Source: an uncultured Clostridia bacterium (lineage in GTDB: Bacteria; Bacillota; Clostridia; TANB77; CAG-508). From it: 35,170 nt of DNA. The stretch lies in NCBI GenBank assembly GCA_947629085.1, contig CANRCM010000005.1, forward strand, positions 1-35,170, written 5' to 3'. The position numbers were made by a program, and so were the translations under genes. The stretch's first letter is position 1. Each line of letters begins with the position of its first letter. The notes beneath the pieces are model-generated. The model did not search any database and had not been told where the DNA came from. It worked only from the letters and a program-made list of their open reading frames with translations. Shown here in pieces: positions 19,012 through 28,100 of the stretch.

Positions 19012-20115
19012 ATGAGCATAAAATCAGATTTAAAAAAGGACGGGGTAGAGGTTGTTGAAAAATTAGATACTTTAAAAATAAATTCAATTGCTCGAAATGT
19101 TTCTATAAAGATTTGTGATACCTTTCCTCAATTTAACTTAAATCAAAATGAATTATTTATAAAACTATCTAGGTTAGATATGTACAGAGCTAATATGCCT
19201 GAAGGAATGGCGGAAGCAAATTATTTTTATAAAAATAGTTCAATTTATTTTAATTCACATATTGCAGATGAAGATTTAGAAGAATTTGCTATTCATGAAT
19301 GTATTCACTATTTACAAGAGGTAAAAGATAAAAAAAATTATTTACTTAGAATGGGGCTTTGTGATTATACTGAATTTAAAATATATGGATTAGGATTAAA
19401 TGAAGCTGCTGTTCAACTTATGTCTTCTAAGATAAATAACATATCAAAAGAATTTGTTAAATATTTTAATATTAATTTTGAAACAATTAGTCCTTCTTAT
19501 TATCCTTTAGAATGTTGTTTGGTTAATCAACTAGCTTATTTAATTGGAGAAGATATTTTATTTGAAAGTACTTTAAATAGTAATGATAATTTTAAAATTA
19601 AATTTGCCGAATCAACTTCAGTAAAAACATTTCTAGCTATACAAAATGCTATAGATGACATACTTGAAAAGGAAGAACATATAATCAAATTGAATAATAA
19701 AATTATTAATATTAATGATAGATATAAGAAAATAGATGGAATGGTTCAAAAAATAGACGAGCTAAAAAGTGAAATTACTTTAACCTTTATGAGAACACAA
19801 AATTTAATTATATCAAGTTATTTTGATAATGAATTTTTAAAAATATCTAATTTAGGACAAATTGAAACTTATAGACAAAAACTATATTCTTTTAAGGATT
19901 ATTTAGGTGTTACTGACGGATATACCTTTTTTAATGATTACTATATAAATAAGATGGAACAATTAGAAGAGAAATATAATGCTTTAGAAAATGGTGAGAT
20001 TACAACATATCTTAAAGTAATAACAAAAAAAGAAAATAAATTAGTATCTATTTTGAAAGCAATTAAAAAATTAATTTTAGGTTCTAATGGTGAAAATGTT
20101 TATACAAAAGAATAA
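19012..20115 (+). CDS. Orphan HExxH putative zinc metallopeptidase with coiled coil
   Basis: This 367-residue protein has no signal peptide. Residues 93-103 read AIHECIHYLQE, a classic HExxH zinc site (His95, Glu96, His99). A candidate third ligand is Glu131 in GLNEAAVQ, the gluzincin-type spacing. The C-terminal half has a long charged helix (about 225-270, EKEEHIIKLNNKIININD then KKIDGMVQKIDELKSE) and a lysine-rich end (KAIKKLILG). I do not know a named family for it. The ATG at 19012 follows AAGGAG by eight bases; a TATAAT box is at 18976-18981. It is monocistronic on the plus strand, flanked by minus-strand units, and ends in a very long hairpin. Confidence 0.65.
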   Translation: MSIKSDLKKDGVEVVEKLDTLKINSIARNVSIKICDTFPQFNLNQNELFIKLSRLDMYRANMPEGMAEANYFYKNSSIYFNSHIADEDLEEFAIHECIHYLQEVKDKKNYLLRMGLCDYTEFKIYGLGLNEAAVQLMSSKINNISKEFVKYFNINFETISPSYYPLECCLVNQLAYLIGEDILFESTLNSNDNFKIKFAESTSVKTFLAIQNAIDDILEKEEHIIKLNNKIININDRYKKIDGMVQKIDELKSEITLTFMRTQNLIISSYFDNEFLKISNLGQIETYRQKLYSFKDYLGVTDGYTFFNDYYINKMEQLEEKYNALENGEITTYLKVITKKENKLVSILKAIKKLILGSNGENVYTKE

Positions 20116-20175
20116 ATATAAAATAAAATATAACTATATAAAATAATATTATATAGTTATATTTTATTTTATATT
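20115..20175. terminator. Perfect 26-bp inverted repeat between convergent genes
   Basis: Arms 20115-20140 and 20150-20175 are exact complements (all A/T except one C/G pair) with a 9-nt loop. It spans the gap between two convergent stop codons and probably terminates both transcripts. Confidence 0.75.
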
Positions 20176-21460
20176 AATTTACTTCTTTTAAAAGTCTTTC
20201 TGTTATTTTTTTTGCTGCTTCTCTTCCAGAATATGCTGCCCATGCTACTGTTTTTCTAGTTCCTGTAATATCTCCACCCGCATAAATTTTTTCATTTGAT
20301 GTTTGATAATTTTCATTAACTTTAATATTATTATATTTATCTAATTCAATCCCTAATTTTGAAACAAACTCTGCAGGTTTTGATCCTACTGCTATAACTA
20401 TATAATCTATATCTATAATATAATTACTGTTTTCTATATTTACAGGAACTAGCCTTTTTTCTCCTTCTTTACTCTTTAATTCAGTCTTTATTAATTCTAT
20501 TTTTTCTACTTTATCATTTCCTATTATTTTTATAACATTATTTTGATATAGAAAATCTATTCCATCTTTAATTGCATCTTCTATTTCTTTATCTTCTGCT
20601 GGCATTTGCTGCCTTGCTCTTCTATAAATCACTTTAACTTCTTTTGCTCCACGTCTTTTTATTGTTCTAGCACAATCTATTGCAACATTTCCTCCTCCCA
20701 CTACTGCTACTGTTTTTCCTTTATAATCTGGATATATATTATACTCTAATAATTCATTTCCACCATATACACCTTTTAGATTTTCACCTTCTATTCCCAT
20801 TTCAATTGAACTATTTGATCCAAAACTTAAAAATACTGCATCATTTTCTTTTTCTAATTTTTCTAGGCTTAAATTTTTGCCTAGCTCCTTATTATATTCT
20901 ACTTCAACTCCTAAATTTAAAATATCTTTTACTGTTTTTCCAACAATATCCTTTGATAATCTAAATTCTGGAATTCCATACACAAGAAGTCCACCTAAAT
21001 AATCATATCTTTCATATATAGTAACTTTTACTCCACTTCTTGCTAAAAAAGCTGCTGCAGTTAATCCGGAAGGACCCCCTCCTATTATAGCTACCTTTTT
21101 ATCTAACAAAACATTTTTTTCTTTTATATCCTCAAAACATTGTTTTAATGTATATTTATTTTCTTTTGCCTTATCATATACAAAAGCTTCTAATTCTCCG
21201 ATCGATACTGACTCTCCTTCTATATTTCTTACGCATGATCCCTGACATTGTTTCATATGTGGACATATCCTTCCACAAATTCCAGGTAAAACTGTTGTCT
21301 CACATATAATTTTATATGCTTCATAATAATTTTCCTCTTTTATTTGTTGAATAAATTCAGGGATATTATTACTTAACGGACAGCCTTTATTTGAACAAAA
21401 CTTCGTTTTACATCCCAGACAATAATTAGCTTTACTTATAATTTCATCTATTGTTTTCAT
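20174..21460 (-). CDS. GltD-like NAD(P)H/FAD oxidoreductase with N-terminal Fe-S domain
   Basis: The 428-residue protein matches the glutamate synthase small subunit/dihydropyrimidine dehydrogenase N-terminal family. Cysteines for two 4Fe-4S clusters lie at Cys14, Cys17, Cys22 and Cys27 (CLGCKTKFCSNKGC) and in ICGRICPHMKQCQGSC. An FAD Rossmann fold follows (VAIIGGGPSGLTAAAFLARSG), then an NADPH fold (VAVVGGGNVAIDCARTIKRRG) and a C-terminal FAD motif (YAGGDITGTRKTVAWAA). No large GltB subunit is nearby, so this may transfer electrons to another partner rather than make glutamate. It overlaps the end of the uracil glycosylase gene by 17 bp, implying translational coupling. That coupling would depend on the frameshift in the upstream gene. 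Confidence 0.85.
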   Translation of the reverse strand: MKTIDEIISKANYCLGCKTKFCSNKGCPLSNNIPEFIQQIKEENYYEAYKIICETTVLPGICGRICPHMKQCQGSCVRNIEGESVSIGELEAFVYDKAKENKYTLKQCFEDIKEKNVLLDKKVAIIGGGPSGLTAAAFLARSGVKVTIYERYDYLGGLLVYGIPEFRLSKDIVGKTVKDILNLGVEVEYNKELGKNLSLEKLEKENDAVFLSFGSNSSIEMGIEGENLKGVYGGNELLEYNIYPDYKGKTVAVVGGGNVAIDCARTIKRRGAKEVKVIYRRARQQMPAEDKEIEDAIKDGIDFLYQNNVIKIIGNDKVEKIELIKTELKSKEGEKRLVPVNIENSNYIIDIDYIVIAVGSKPAEFVSKLGIELDKYNNIKVNENYQTSNEKIYAGGDITGTRKTVAWAAYSGREAAKKITERLLKEVN

Positions 21461-22008
21461 TATTCACCTCTTCTAATACTAATTGTAAATCATTTATAAA
21501 ATCTATCTTTTTTGTTTCATCTCTAAGTAATGCTGCAGGGTGCCAAGTTGGCATATATTTTATACCTTGTTTTTCTATCCATTTGCCTCTAGAAGATGTA
21601 ATTCCATATTCTTGTCCTAAAATATTTTTTAGCGCTACACTACCTAATAGTACTATTATATTTGGTTTTATTAACACTACTTGATTTCTTAAATAATTTA
21701 TGCAAGCTTCACATTCATCTTTTTCAGGATTTCTATTCATAGGAGGTCTACATTTTACAATATTGGCTATATATACTTCTTCTCTTTTTATTCCAAGTAT
21801 TTGAAATGCCATATTCATTAATTTTCCCGCTTTTCCCACGAATGGCTCTCCGTAGTCTATCTTCATCTGCTCCCGGAGCTTCTCCTATAAACATTATTTT
21901 TGCTTGTTTGTTTCCTACTCCAAACACAATATTTTGTCTTGTTTTATATAATTTACATTTATCGCAATATTCTATTGATTTCTCTAATTCTTCCAATGTT
22001 TCAAACAT
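21444..22008 (-). CDS. Family 4 uracil-DNA glycosylase, read through a +1 shift at CGG
   Basis: The joined product is about 187 residues, normal for family 4/5 Fe-S uracil-DNA glycosylases, which excise uracil from DNA. The N-terminal 52 residues hold Cys15 and Cys18 (YCDKCKL) and the catalytic motif GEAPGADEDRL. Zero frame then reads CGG and continues 33 non-homologous residues to a stop at 21748. The shifted frame gives G-E-P-F-V-G-K-A-G, the conserved continuation, then KCRPPMNRNPEKDECEAC (cluster cysteines near 86, 99 and 102) and WHPAALLRD (the second catalytic motif). TAGGAG precedes the ATG. It lies 19 bp after the S66 peptidase gene, within the six-gene run. The shift falls between the two active-site motifs, so an unshifted product would be inactive. 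Confidence 0.9.
21850..21852 (-). other. CGG +1 frameshift site in the uracil-DNA glycosylase gene
   Basis: Minus-strand context is GAT AGA CTA CGG AGA GCC. Removing the C gives CTA GGA GAG CCA TTC (L-G-E-P-F), the invariant family motif. Confidence 0.88.
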
Positions 22009-22027
22009 TATAATTACTCCTATTAAT

Positions 22028-22948
22028 TTATTTTACACATTCTTCTATTAGTTCTATTTTTATTTTTTTGTTTGTATCTATTCTTGCGTTAGTTCCTATT
22101 GGAATAACCGTTTTTGTTTCAATATGTCCAAAATTATTTGACTTTATAATTGGAAATTTATAGTCATTATTTAGAACATCCATTATTATCTTCTCTAATG
22201 CAATTCCACTTTCGTGTTCATAATTTCCTATCCATATTCCTTTTATTTTATCAAATACTCCATTTTGTTTCATATAATATAAATAATTGCTTACTAAAGC
22301 TGGGTGTGATTCATATCCTAATTCTTCTATAAATAAAATTTTTCCCTCAAAATTTAATTTATATTTCCCAGAAACCATTGCTTTGATTAAGCTTAAATTT
22401 CCTCCAATTAATTTTCCTTCTGCAATTCCTTCTTTTATAGTTTTATATCCACTTCTTTCCTTTCCTAATTCTAAGCTACACTTAACAAATCTATTTAAAA
22501 TTTCTTTATAGCTATAATCGGTCTCATCAGTTGCAATTGTTTTAAAATTAGCTCCACTAAATGTTATAAGTCCTGTCTTTTCTGTTATGATATTAGTAAG
22601 TGATGTTATATCACTATATCCACAAATAATTTTAGGATTTTGCCTTATCAATTCATAATTTAAATATTCAAACGTTGAATTACTATTTTCTCCACCTCTT
22701 GCACACCATATCATTTTTACTTTTTTATCTTTAATCATTTCTTCTATATCTTCTGCTTTTTCTTTTGCTGTAGCACTATATCCGTTTGTATTTAAAAAAA
22801 GATTTTTTGAATATTTGACTTTAAATCCGTCTTTTTCTACAATTTCTCTTGCTTTTTCTAATTCTTTCTTCTTTATACCTATTATTGGGTCAGATGGTGC
22901 AATTATCCCTATTGTATCTCCTCTTTGTATTTTTTGTGGTTTTATCAA
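22028..22948 (-). CDS. S66-family peptidase (LD-carboxypeptidase / MccF-like)
   Basis: This 306-residue serine peptidase family cleaves L,D-peptide bonds in murein tetrapeptides (LdcA) or microcin-type amides (MccF). The N-terminus GDTIGIIAPSDPI, the segment WCARGGENSN, the nucleophile Ser112 in CGYSDITSL, IEELGYESHPAL and the histidine of NFGHIETKTVIPIG mark the family. There is no signal peptide, fitting a cytoplasmic murein-recycling enzyme. The start codon is TTG, directly abutting the TAA of the MFS gene, with AAGAGGTGAG upstream, so translation is probably coupled to the transporter. Confidence 0.87.
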   Translation of the reverse strand: MIKPQKIQRGDTIGIIAPSDPIIGIKKKELEKAREIVEKDGFKVKYSKNLFLNTNGYSATAKEKAEDIEEMIKDKKVKMIWCARGGENSNSTFEYLNYELIRQNPKIICGYSDITSLTNIITEKTGLITFSGANFKTIATDETDYSYKEILNRFVKCSLELGKERSGYKTIKEGIAEGKLIGGNLSLIKAMVSGKYKLNFEGKILFIEELGYESHPALVSNYLYYMKQNGVFDKIKGIWIGNYEHESGIALEKIIMDVLNNDYKFPIIKSNNFGHIETKTVIPIGTNARIDTNKKIKIELIEECVK

Positions 22949-24256
22949 TTAACTCACCTCTTTTAATTGTTTTTGCTCATCATATTTTATTTCTTCTTTT
23001 GAATATTCTTCTGGTTTTAATCCAACTCTTGTTTTCATATATTTATTTAATAATATGTATATTATTGTAAAAACAGCTCCTACTATTATCATACAATATG
23101 CAGTCATCATTTTGCTTAATAAAAAAGCTGAAATTACTCCGCTTATTGCTCTAACTATATTCGAAAACAAATTTTTTGCAGCAAATATCTTTGTATCAAT
23201 TCTTTCATTTGAAAAGTTTCTTAAATATTTATCAATAAGTGTATAATAGATTCCTTGTCCAAAATAAAAAATTAAATTCATTAAAATTATAATACCTATC
23301 AATATAATATATTCTTTTGCTTTTAATCCACAAATTCCAGCTATTAATGAGCTTATTGAAATTAATAATCCGCTTATTATTAAAGACTTATTTCTAAATC
23401 TGTTATGAAATTTCTCTTGTTTCTTTGAAGCATATGAACTAGCATAACTTCCTATCGCTCCTATCATGCCTATTATTATAGATGATATCTCTAAATCCTC
23501 TAATAGACTTACTGTATAATTATTTAATATTATTATTAGACTTACAATTAAAGAAGAACATAATATCAATGCTTTTAATCTTTCTGATCTTAATATATAA
23601 AGGAATCCATCTTGTATATCTTTTATTTGTTTTTTATTCAATAAATCATTTATTATTTTCTTTTTTCTTTGTATTGGTTCAATAAATCCTATAGATAATA
23701 TAACTACAATAATTAATACTATTAAAGAGCATACAATTGGTAAATATCCATTAATAGTAAAAAGAATTCCTGCTATTATTTTTGAAACAGCATTAAGTAG
23801 ATAAAATCCTGATATTCCTTTCGCATTTATTGTAGCAAATATTTTACTTTTATATCTAGATGGTGGTATTGATTCATTTAGTAAACTTGGTTCTGCAATA
23901 ATTTTTATCGAAAATGCTACAGCTCTAATAAATTCTGAAAATATTAAATCTCCTAAATTTTTACTAAACATTATTATTACCATATAAAAGCAATTTAAAA
24001 TATTACCTAAAATCAAGCTATTCTTTCTTCCTAAAAATTCTACAATAATATTAGCTGGTATTTGCATAATACTACTAAAAATAGCATAAAATGAACTCTT
24101 TAGTACTACATTTGAAGCACTTATTCCTTTTATTTGAGTTAAGAATAAAAAATCTATAGTATAAAAAAACAAATAGTCCCATGCTAATTTTTTATATATT
24201 GGAAATATTTTCATGTTTACTTTTCTCATCCTTTGTGTTTCTTCTTTTACTTCCAT
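22949..24256 (-). CDS. MFS-type multidrug/solute transporter
   Basis: The 435-residue protein has about twelve hydrophobic segments, with the first near residues 25-45 and a central charged loop (IQRKKKIINDLLNKKQIKDIQ) between the two six-helix halves. The segment VEFLGRKNSLILG after the second helix resembles the MFS loop 2-3 signature. The substrate is unknown. The ATG follows AAAGGAGG at ideal spacing. It lies 18 bp after pgeF and directly abuts the S66 peptidase gene; a murein-peptide or antibiotic role is possible but unproven. Confidence 0.8.
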   Translation of the reverse strand: MEVKEETQRMRKVNMKIFPIYKKLAWDYLFFYTIDFLFLTQIKGISASNVVLKSSFYAIFSSIMQIPANIIVEFLGRKNSLILGNILNCFYMVIIMFSKNLGDLIFSEFIRAVAFSIKIIAEPSLLNESIPPSRYKSKIFATINAKGISGFYLLNAVSKIIAGILFTINGYLPIVCSLIVLIIVVILSIGFIEPIQRKKKIINDLLNKKQIKDIQDGFLYILRSERLKALILCSSLIVSLIIILNNYTVSLLEDLEISSIIIGMIGAIGSYASSYASKKQEKFHNRFRNKSLIISGLLISISSLIAGICGLKAKEYIILIGIIILMNLIFYFGQGIYYTLIDKYLRNFSNERIDTKIFAAKNLFSNIVRAISGVISAFLLSKMMTAYCMIIVGAVFTIIYILLNKYMKTRVGLKPEEYSKEEIKYDEQKQLKEVS

Positions 24257-24274
24257 ACCATTCCTCCTTTGTAT

Positions 24275-25120
24275 TTATATATTTTTTATTCCAATAATTG
24301 CAGTATTTAAACCATATCCTTCCTTTTCTACTCTATATGAGTGAATTATATTAGAATTGCAAACACTGCAAATTCCACTATCTATTATGTTATCTTTTTT
24401 TAGTCCTGCTTTTTCTAATATATGTTTGTTAATTAAAATTGTATCTATATTCCATTTTTTGTTTGATACTTTTTCTTTAATAATATTATTCAAATCTCCT
24501 AAATTTTTAAATTCTTTTTCAAACATATCCTTTACTTCTTTTTCTACTTGAAAATGACATTCCCTAATACTTGGGCAAATACAGCATATTATATCTTTTG
24601 CATTACAACCAAATTCTTTTTCCATTTTTTCTACTGTTTTTACAGATATTCGTTGAAGTGTTCCTTTCCATCCTGAATGTGTATTAGCTATAACTTTTTT
24701 TACTGGATCAAAAAATAATAATAGTATACAATCTGCATTAGTTGTTGAAAGAAATAAATCCTTTTTATTTGTTATTAATCCATCTATACTTTTATATTCT
24801 TTTAAATTAATATCTGGCTCATTCTCTTTTATTTTTTTATTTACTATTTTTATACGGTCTGTATGTTCTTGATTAGTTTTTACTAGGTTTATATAGTTAC
24901 ATCCAATGGAATTGCATAGTACTTTATAATTTTCTTTTACCTTTTCATATTCACCTTTAGGTAATTCTTTTTTTGTTACAGTTGATGTTCTAAAATTAAT
25001 ATCTGTTCCTAGTGAATATGCATGTGCTAAAACATTTTTATATTCTAATAATTTTCTAAACTGAATATATTCATTTGCTTCAGTTTTTACATGAATGATA
25101 TTTTCATTTGATAAATCCAT
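24275..25120 (-). CDS. pgeF: Laccase-domain protein, PgeF/YfiH family (purine nucleoside phosphorylase-like)
   Basis: The 281-residue protein carries the YfiH metal-site motifs: LSTTNADCILLLFFDPVKK, ANTHSGWKGTLQRIS (His), and CICPSIRECHFQVEKEV (Cys, His). The family has been described both as a peptidoglycan-editing factor and as a purine nucleoside phosphorylase/adenosine deaminase; which applies here cannot be told. An N-terminal extension of about 35 residues precedes the core (NVLAHAYSLGTD). AGGAGAG precedes the ATG. It starts 30 bp after the addB stop and is followed by the transporter and S66 peptidase genes. Confidence 0.85.
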   Translation of the reverse strand: MDLSNENIIHVKTEANEYIQFRKLLEYKNVLAHAYSLGTDINFRTSTVTKKELPKGEYEKVKENYKVLCNSIGCNYINLVKTNQEHTDRIKIVNKKIKENEPDINLKEYKSIDGLITNKKDLFLSTTNADCILLLFFDPVKKVIANTHSGWKGTLQRISVKTVEKMEKEFGCNAKDIICCICPSIRECHFQVEKEVKDMFEKEFKNLGDLNNIIKEKVSNKKWNIDTILINKHILEKAGLKKDNIIDSGICSVCNSNIIHSYRVEKEGYGLNTAIIGIKNI

Positions 25121-25150
25121 TCTTATACTCTCCTATATAACTTATTTCTT

Positions 25151-28100
25151 TTATTTTTTATCATTTTGTATTTCTTGTTTCATTTTAATTAAAATTTCAT
25201 CTTTCGGTTTTTGGTCTATATAATTATAAGAATTATTATTCTGTCTTGGGTTGAATCCACAAATAGCTTTATATTCACAATATTCACATGGAGTTTTTCC
25301 CTTATTATAATATGGCTTTAAATCTATTTTCCCTCTTAATATTTCTGCTGAAATATCTTTAATGGTTTTATAAATATACTCTTGTAAAATTGTAAATTCT
25401 TCTGATTTTACTCCATTTGTCCATTTTTCATTTACAGATCCTGTTGTAGTTATAGCTGCTGGTACTATTTTTGAACTTCCAGATTTTAATGTATTATCAT
25501 TCATTTTTATAATTTTAACATCTGCAATAATTAGACCTTTCATTCTAAAATTTTTTCTTATTAACTCTTCTATTTCTTCATCGTCCATTTTCTTTTCTGC
25601 TTTTATCATTTGTTCTAAGAGTGAAAAATAAAATATTCCTGCTGGTATTATATCTTCTTGCTTACATACTGCATCTGTATATGTTAATAATTGTATCTGT
25701 AATCCTGCATAAACCTCATTTAAGTCTATATTTTTAGCAGATGATTTGTAATCTATAATTCTTAAATATTTACCATCTTTATTATTAGCAGTATCAATTC
25801 TATCAATTTTTCCTGTTATCTCTATTTCTTTACCATCTTCAAGTTTTAATATAATAGGTTTATATTTTCCTTTTCTATCAAATGATATTTCTGTACCTTC
25901 TATATTAAAATCGCTGTATATAATAGTTTCAATAATATATTTAAGTGCTTTACTAACAATTTTTTTTAGTCTTGTCACTAAAATTTTATATTTAGCAGTT
26001 ATCGTAAATATTTTATTTTTCTCTAAGTTCAATTCTTCGTCTATTATTGTAGAAACTATTTTGTATATATTTTCCTCTTTTAAATCTACTAATTTTAAGT
26101 TTTCTTGCTTTACATATTCAAAAAATTCATCAATAGTTTCATGCATAAATGATCCTGTGTTAAAGGTATGAATTTTTAATTGTTCTTTTTCTTTTAATCT
26201 TAATCCATATTGTAAATAATATGAAAATGGACAACTTCTATATTTTTCTAGTCTTGAAATACTTGTTTTTAATGTATTTCCATATAATTTATCTATATTT
26301 TCTTTTTTAATTTCTTTTGGTAAATTAGTATAATATAATCCTTCTAAATCTTCATTTAGTTTTGTTTTCCAATAGTTTTGATTTTTATAATAATTGTAAA
26401 TTTGATACCAAATTTCTTCAATTTGTTCTTCATTTTTTAATTTTGCTATATTTTCTATTAACTCTTCATATGTAACTATATCATTTATAATATCATATTG
26501 CTTTGAAATCACATCACTTTTTTCTTGTAATTCTGGAAATATCTTCTTTATTTTTCCTATAAATATTGATGGCCTTAAAGATTTTCCTTCACTATCTGAT
26601 GATATATAAGATAAATATACTCTATTTTCAGCCGTTGTAAATACTTTATAAATATTAAAATTATCTTCATATAATTTATCTTTTATTCCATTTGCTAATT
26701 CAATTTTATTTTCTTTTAGCTTTTCTCTATCTGAATCATTAAAAAAACCTTCGTCTTTGTTAACAGTTGGAAAAACTCCATCATTTAATCCTACTATAAA
26801 TAATGTGTTTACTTTATGAGTTCTTGATCTATCTACATCACCAAAAATTACTTCATCTTGTGTACAAGGAATTTTTCCTAATCCACTATTTTTTAATCCT
26901 ATTTTTATTATTTTACTATATTCATCTATTGTCATTTTTTCTTGATTGAATATTTTTATGATTTCATCTAAGATGTCTAATACTATCTTATAACTTGTTT
27001 TATATTCACTCGATAAATCTAATAAATCTTTATCTTCTAATTCTTCTATCTTTTTTATTATCTTTTCTTCTATATTTTGTTCTTGTAAAAACGAATATAT
27101 TGCTTTTGTTATATTTTCTGCAGTTTTTTTCTGTTTTATTTTGTTTTGTAATTTTAATAATGGATCAATTATTTGCTTTCTTAATTCATTTAATCTTTCT
27201 ATTTCATGTTTTTTATCTTCATTGTCTATTTCATAAATAAATTCTTTTTTCCATTTACTTTGTTTAATACCCCATTTTGTGCAATAATTTTCTAATTTGA
27301 ATATATCGTCGTTTTCAATTTCTATAAATCCTAATTTTATATAACTCAATATAGCTTCTTGAGAAAAATTTCTATTTAACACTTCTAATATTGATAAAAT
27401 ATATTGTACTATAACATTTTGGTTTAAATCTCTTTTTTCATCAATAAATACAGGTATTTCATATTTATTAAAAATAGCTCTAACTAAAGAAGCATACTTT
27501 CCTATATTTTTTGTAATAATACAAATATCTCTATATCTTAACTTTTCTTCTCTAATTAATTTTCTTATTTTTTTTGCAATTTCTTCTATTTCTGAATATT
27601 CATTTTTAGCTAAAAACAACTCTATGTTTTCCACTTTTTGTCTATATTTTGTGGGTTTAATATTATAAATATTCTCACTTAAATGTTTTAATTCTTTAGT
27701 TTTAAATCTATATTGTTCATTTAATTCTATCGGTTTTTCTAATTTAAATTCATTTTCCTCTACCAAATCCAATATTTTTGATAGTGTTATTTTATTTGAA
27801 TAATAAATATCTTTATCTGGATTTGTATTTACATTTAAATTATCTGTACAAATTGTAATATTTACTTGCTTTGTATGTCTTATAAGTTCTTTTATAACTT
27901 GATATTCTTGATATGTAAATCCTGAAAATTCATCTATATAAACTATACTATCTTTTACTAAATCTGTTTCTTTTAAAGAATTTGCAAGTATTGTTAAAAG
28001 ATCTGTTTCTTCAATATAATTATTAATAATTTTTTCTTGAAATTTTTCATATATAAGGCTCATATCAGATAGTTTAGTTTTTAAGTATGTATCTTCTATA

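Noticed and set aside
20174..21460. Calling the GltD-like gene a true glutamate synthase subunit
   Set aside because: No GltB large subunit is nearby and the family has many other partners.
2904..21852. Explaining the four split genes as sequencing or assembly errors
   Set aside because: All four faults are the same base, in the same position relative to a Gly codon, creating the same codon. The plain forms (for example TTAGGA, CTAGGA) occur many times elsewhere in the window without an extra C, and no homopolymer is involved. Resequencing would still be the decisive test.
2904..21852. Explaining the four split genes as pseudogenes
   Set aside because: Each has one lesion only, all motifs are intact on both sides, and smc and mfd are core genes. 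Random decay would not choose CGG four times.
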